Made by a program: the position numbers and the translations under genes
Notes under the pieces: model-generated
Databases searched by the model: none
Seen by the model: only the letters and a program-made list of their open reading frames with translations
What the model was told of the DNA's origin: nothing
In this document: positions 58,647 through 64,000 of the stretch, one piece after another
Layout: each line of letters opens with the position of its first letter
Numbering within the stretch: the stretch's first letter is position 1
Assembly (NCBI RefSeq): GCF_902806685.2
Contig: NC_048552.1
Coordinates: 8,521,662-8,585,661, forward strand
Direction of reading: 5' to 3'
DNA length: 64,000 nt
From: Maniola hyperantus
Lineage: Eukaryota > Arthropoda > Insecta > Lepidoptera > Nymphalidae

Positions 58647-58796
58647 ATTTGACTCCGTCGTGTTTATTTGTGGATTGAGTACGTACCTACGGGTGATTGC
58701 GAGTTCGTAATGGAGAATTGTATGGCCAGGGGGCTATTTATACGAGGGCCTTCGAAAGCCTATTGAAGTAAATTGACGGGAATCTAGCAGTCTCTT
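58647..58796 (+). repeat. Locally duplicated block, copy 2
   Basis: Same order and orientation as copy 1, ~258 bp away. Shares 'taatggagaattgtatggcc' and 'cttcgaaagcctattga'. Has small insertions (e.g. tacctacg). Confidence 0.85.
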
Positions 58797-61019
58797 CAAC
58801 CAGTTTGACATAACTTCAAACGTTAGGCAAGTCTATGGTATGAACCCTAGAATAGTAGAGGGGGATTCCAACATCAATGGTATGAACTATGAAGTATGAA
58901 CTTTAAACACTTGTTTTGATATCAGAAATAAGATAGAGGGGTTCGAATTTTGTCTAAAAGTTAGTCAGTTAGGTACCTATCTATATCCATAAAAAATTGT
59001 AAGTAGGTATTTTAGGCTTTCGGTTAAAAATGAAGGAATACGTGTTTCAGGATTTTCCGAAATTCCATCCCAATAAGAGATGAAAGTCCCGTCATTTTTC
59101 AAGCTCTCATTTTTAAATATCTATGTACCTACCCTTGTAGCCACAAGGGTCTTTTAAACCTAATTCCACGTGGACGACGTTGCGGGATAGTGGAGGGCTA
59201 TGTATCGTTATGCATTGTGGCGTGTGTGCATCTGGTAGGACCTCACACGGAGCTATCGACATACGTCGTGCACTATAGTGTACAGGCCACAACCGCAAGT
59301 CCGCAACACGGAGTACAGAGATCGTCTACGCTCGGTACGCTCATTACACTTGCGGTCGGCTGCTATCTACACTACACTGCTCCGGACAGGTCTTTATAGG
59401 GCAATATTTTTGAACATTCTCAAGTTACATTTCAATTTAATTTTACGAACGTATCTAGCTACTATCTATGTATTTTTATTTTAATGTAACCTTTCTGCAA
59501 ACCATTTTTACACATCGTAGGTAGGTATAGGTAGGTAGATACATTGAAGACAAAAATGGCACTGCCCAAAAATTGGCAATTGTGAACTACAACTAGTATA
59601 GTGTACCTACCTAAATACCTAATCTACCTAGGTAGTAGAAAATACACATCTATATCATGGTAACTTTTATCTTACCTACCTGTGATGAAAATATTGTCAC
59701 TTTATACCTACTTTCTGATTGATTTATTTTTAAAACGCCTCCGCTCCGCTCTAGTGGAAACACACCCTAAGGCAAAGTCATACCTACCTAGGTACTTAGG
59801 TATGTTCGGATTCAATACATATACCTAACTAAAGGTATATCTAACTGTCAATATGGTAATCTGAGTAAGGTAGATCATTTTTGCCTAAAAAAAAATCATA
59901 TCGTGGTTCAAAACAATAATTCACATAGATAGGTAACTCGCCTACACACCCCCTAGGTACGTACCCCCACTGTATGTAGGTTACATACTCGTAAACCAAA
60001 ACAAAATTTATCCACCAGTGTTCTGCAACACGGCTTGCACTTTCAATTTATATCAATGAAAGCAATATAGGTGGATATTGAATGTTCCAGTATGCACTGT
60101 AAACCTACCTACCTACCTACCTACCTATTTTAACTGTGGGTATCTAGTAGAGATGGACTACATTTAAATCATTTTTACTTCATGAAATTATTACTTTTTC
60201 ACAGTGATTTCATATGTGGTTTTTCACGGAGCATGATATTTTAATTTTCGGAATTACAATCGTTTGCTACATTAATTTAACTGGGAATTATGATCAACAT
60301 CAATAGCTCTGATATTTCACAGGTGATTTGCATAAAAAGTCATTTTGCACTTATTAATTTAACTTGTACTTACTTAGATCTTTTTCTAACACGTAGCGAT
60401 CCGAGTGTTCTCGCTCACATACTTTTTAGCCTCCCAGCTCAGGTCGATAATCCTACGTGCACAGAGTTTAAAAAATGAAGCAGAATTTAAAATGTAATAA
60501 TTTTCAAACTTTGTGAGATTTGATTCGTGATTTTTCACAGGCTACTTTAAGTAAGGTAGCAAGTGCTACTGTGATTTTTCACATGCTACCATTAAAATAA
60601 TCCATCTCTGGTATCTAGGTAGGTGCGAGGTGTCAGAACACGGGTTCCGGCGGCATTCGCGAAACAATGAATTGATAAGCCATGATTGCATTCACAAATG
60701 GGATTTTAGCGTGAAAGGTCAGCTGGAGCGCGCTTCCAATTACACGTGTTCCATTTATTCGGAATTGCATTGATTTTCCTTTTTTAATGCGTTCAAGCGA
60801 TTAAAATTTTCGTAATACCGAACTTCGGAATGAAATATTATGTATGTATTTGTAAAATACATCCAACCTATCTGTATTTTTGCTCGAGTGTAATATCTGA
60901 AAATTAGTGAGGGACTGGAACTTTCAAAAATCCTGAAACAAGTATCTACTTACCTACTTCTTCATTTTTATCGAAAGCCAAAATATCAATTTTCATAGAT
61001 ACCTACCTACCTATGACTT

Positions 61020-61205
61020 GAAAAATGACAGACGTTCATACTTAAATTTGCTATTCAACCCTCGTAGGGTGGCATTTACAAAAATCCTTTCTTGAGTGAT
61101 TTGATTAGTAATCACTTTAGCTACGTTATAAAAGGAACATTTCAAGCTTTTAACCCCAGCGCGCTGCGCGTTGATAGATCAGTCAATAAAGGCAGTCAGT
61201 CAGGA
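61020..61205 (-). repeat. Non-LTR-like tail, 'gactgactga' family, inverted
   Basis: 'tcaaccctcgtagggtggca' and 'aaaggcagtcagtcagga' mirror the following copy. Confidence 0.5.
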
Positions 61206-61284
61206 CATTTTTTTTTAATATTATAGCTTACTATTATTTGGACGAGAGCTTTTTGTAAGCTAAAAGATTCTGCAATCTTCTTCT

Positions 61285-61510
61285 TCTAAATATATAAAGA
61301 AAGGAAAAAGTGACTGACTGACTGACAGCTGATCTATAAACGCACAGCTCAAACTACTGGACAGATCGGGCTGAAATTGGCATGCAGTAGCTATTATAAC
61401 GTAGGCATCCGCTAAGAAAGGACTTTTGATAATTCAACCCGTAAGGGGATGAAATAAGGGTTTGAAATTTGTGTAGTCCACAGTAGTTGACAAGTCGCGA
61501 GCATAAGCTA
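61285..61510 (+). repeat. Non-LTR-like tail, 'gactgactga' family
   Basis: 'agtgactgactgactgacag', 'gggctgaaattggcatgcag', 'gtaaggggatgaaataaggg'. Confidence 0.55.
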
Positions 61511-62145
61511 GTACAATAATATAATCATATTCCTCTTGGTTCAGATAATATCATATGGAATAATCATCCCTTCCTAATAAAATATTTATATAAAGCGATA
61601 TTTATCCGAGTGTAAGTAACGAGGATACACGGGAATGCAATATTCAATTTTGTCACGTAAGTGCAGGCAGGTACCTATTGTTATAAGAGCGGGCGGTGGT
61701 GGGTGCCTTTAGGGTTACCAAATCTGTGACATTTTTGGGGTAGTCTCTTAAACTTTGATTCGGTAGGTACGTCGCGGTACCTACTATCGGTTTATGATAA
61801 ACACACATAGGTATATCTAATTGTTTAAAATGTCCTTAAAAATTTAATTGCCATTGATTGGGTTGGGATACACGCTCTGTAGATCTCAGCCTCACACCCT
61901 ACTGCTTTACTTCCACCTAGACGCAATTCTCCTTCTACTTTAGGTATAGATTTCGATACCTACACAAGCGATTCCTTTTTTTTAATATGGGCTGTAATGT
62001 AATTTATTAGAATCTTTACTTGGTGACCTACCTTAGATAAAACTTATATAGATAGGTAAGTAAGGTACCTACAGCCTTTAATTTGGCATAGCACCAGGCA
62101 AAGTAAAAAAATACCTATCTATTAGGACCTACAATAGCTGCCAAG

Positions 62146-62222
62146 AAATATTGTACATCGACCTTTAGAATGAGAACGAAACTGCTATCTTTTTCTAAAG
62201 GGTCGATGTACAATATTTTCTG
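62146..62222. ncRNA. miRNA-precursor-like hairpin (candidate)
   Basis: ~77 nt: a ~26-bp stem (agaaatattgtacatcgacc... against gggtcgatgtacaatatttt) with one bulge and a ~22-nt loop. The size matches an animal pre-miRNA. No family recognised; could be a small MITE. Confidence 0.3.
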
Positions 62223-62264
62223 CCGCGTAGTGTACCTACTTTCTTTATTTCTAACTAACAAACC

Positions 62265-62424
62265 AACGCGGCTTCGCCCGGATAGCTTATCACAATTTTC
62301 GTATGAATCTCTTATTAATAAAAAAAAAATATGGCCTTTGTCACTCGATAATAATGTAGCTTTATTTATAAGAGTTTATTCGTTACAAAAATACAAATCT
62401 TTCCTCTTTATAATATTCGTGTAG
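62265..62424 (+). repeat. Non-LTR tail, 'cctctttataat' family
   Basis: 'ccaacgcggcttcgcccgga' to 'cctctttataatattcgtgt'. Confidence 0.6.
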
Positions 62425-63004
62425 ACAAAAGAACTTTCGAGGAGTAGAAAATATTTAAAAAAATCATCCTTAATAGGTAGATAATATCAAATATGGCTAC
62501 CCTACATCCATCGGGCTTGCATAAATCGATGCGATACGCCGGATCAGAACAAAGCCGCAGACGAGCAATACCTCTACCGCCTGCCGCTCTACCTCTACCC
62601 GCTCTGCAGGTATTGCAATACTCGAACTCTCTTTGAAACCTCTTGAATTTCCAATAAAACAAATGCGGCCCCATCGCGAATAATACGCCGTTTGCTAAAC
62701 AAAAGTTGTGCTAAGGTATGCCCATATTGTGTTCTATTTCTATTTGTTATTTGTGTTAGTGGAGGCATTACCTGCCTAAGAATATACATACAAACATATT
62801 TTACATACCTACATTTATAAATATGTAGGTACACCTACCTCATAGGTAGGTGAAACTGCTTGACTGACATAATATTACCTAGCTAGGTAGGTATATATCA
62901 ACTTACAGCTCAAGTTTTTTTTTAAATGTGTTTCTTCCTTTTTTCCTACGATATACTTACATGGATATACGTCGGAGACTGTTCTAGGTCGGTACTCAGA
63001 TTGT

Positions 63005-63150
63005 GTTTTTTTCACAGCTCAAGTCGCTGGGACTAAAATTTTGAAATTTTGGATATAGGTTTTCTATCTAAAGTAACATATTATAAGCCTCCGCGGTTAA
63101 AAGGTTTTCAGAAATTCCACTTGAGCAAAACCAGGGCGGATCAGCTAGTA
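63005..63150 (+). repeat. Non-LTR-like tail (diverged)
   Basis: 'cacagctcaagtcgctggga' and 'aggttttcagaaattccac', ending 'ggcggatcagctagta'. Confidence 0.45.
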
Positions 63151-63213
63151 CTTAAGTAACACGTGCAGACTAGGTATGTTCACCTACCTATCCTATTTCG
63201 GTATATTGTACCT

Positions 63214-63245
63214 ATTTTACTAAGTACCTATGTACTTAGTAAAAT
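63214..63245. repeat. Perfect 14-bp inverted duplication, 4-nt spacer
   Basis: attttactaagtac / ctat / inverse arm. Confidence 0.85.
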
Positions 63246-64000
63246 ATGTACTTAGCTATATATAGCTTGGAAATCAAATGGACCGATTTTGAAAATTCTA
63301 TATCTGCAGATTGACCAGATAACCACCTAGCTAACGATCGCTAATTAAATAGAAACTATGTATAAACAACCTACAAAATTCCTAAACAGATTTTATCACA
63401 TTGAAGGTAACTGTATCTTAAATTAGTTATAAGTTCTATCACTGACACAGATTCCCGTATCACTATATTGTATCTTTAAACAGCCTACCTGTCACAATTT
63501 TACTTATAACGCAATAGCCTGTCGGTTACCGTCGTTTTAGATCTAAGTTCCCATATCAACCTCTCGCCCGCTCCGATAGGCATGATTGACAGTGAAAAAT
63601 CGTACAAACATATCCAGATGACCCTCAATAAAAGAAGCTCGCCTTACGCTCTAATATAAATGATTGACGTAAATATCGATAGAGCGTATGTTAACATCAA
63701 TATAGCAGAAAGTACTAAAATAAAAGGCCTTACTTATTTACATTCCCTTCACAACGTCGCGTAGAGGAGAAAAGGGTAATTTACATTTAAGAAGACATAA
63801 AAGGCCGCTTACGCTCTTTATTTTTATTCCTCAGGGGGAAAACAAAAACACGACGGCAGACTATCGCGCAATCTGTTTCACTTTAGGGCGTCTTAATAAT
63901 TACAAGTGGCCATTCTTTCCAATTAAGAAAAGTCTCGAGCGATAAATTGCGAGGGTTGTCACGGACGGCGCGCTGTACGAGGCTGGAGGCTGGAGCTCGA

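Larger units (their letters stand above)
50868..64000. other. Probable large groucho 5' intron / upstream DNA
   Basis: No Q or GP domain exon of groucho and no other recognisable coding exon was found on either strand. Contents: interspersed tails, GC-rich blocks (53100-53430, 57050-57620), a minisatellite, a duplicated block and tagg/cct-rich low-complexity DNA. Confidence 0.6.

Overview
The window reads as nuclear DNA of a lepidopteran insect (moth or butterfly; species not determinable). It is AT-rich, its genes are split by canonical GT-AG introns, and the introns are full of insect repeats: non-LTR tails starting 'ctagctgatgcccgcgacttcgt', 'caagtgcgagtc...gtacggaaccctaaaa' tails, CR1 fragments, many MITEs, a BEL/Pao LTR element and a Tc1/mariner-superfamily transposon. 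There is no bacterial, organellar or CRISPR content.

Three protein genes are present, all on the minus strand. (1) Positions ~256-32361: the 5' two thirds of an unconventional class IX myosin. Eighteen exons with matching phases give an N-terminal Ras-association domain, a complete motor with the enlarged loop 2 typical of the class, and four IQ motifs. The C1/RhoGAP tail must lie beyond position 1. (2) Positions 34965-35823: the coding exon of a KLF15-like transcription factor with three C2H2 fingers. (3) Positions 41455-50867: the 3' nine exons of the corepressor groucho (gro/TLE), covering the CcN/SP region and all seven WD40 blades. Its Q and GP domain exons were not found in the 13 kb to the right edge.

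The myosin intron at 11559-21362 carries two intact, recent-looking transposons side by side. One is a 2164-bp TIR element with perfect 27-bp TIRs and TA target duplications; its 446-aa transposase has a DD82E triad, which I place with the Sailor-type group. The other is a 6967-bp BEL/Pao retrotransposon with identical-looking 524-bp LTRs and one uninterrupted 1774-codon gag-pol frame. The retrotransposon ends only 22 nt from a myosin splice donor and lies in the same orientation as the gene.

Region by region: 1-32.4 kb myosin IX with MITE-rich introns; 32.4-35 kb AT-rich spacer; 35-36.1 kb KLF15-like gene and a GC-rich block; 36.1-41.1 kb repeat-rich intergenic DNA with a hAT MITE, a CR1 remnant and near-perfect palindromes; 41.1-50.9 kb groucho, with decayed tandem copies of one of its exons and two strong foldbacks in its introns; 50.9-64 kb probable large groucho 5' intron or upstream DNA with a ~177-bp minisatellite, a tandemly duplicated block, a G-quadruplex motif and a miRNA-like hairpin.

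The most unusual non-gene signal is a set of perfect inverted duplications with spacers of 1-5 nt. One of them occurs twice, 10 kb apart, with its spacer inverted. Alignment, small-RNA or population data would be needed to go further. Coordinates and reading phases were worked out by hand from the sequence.
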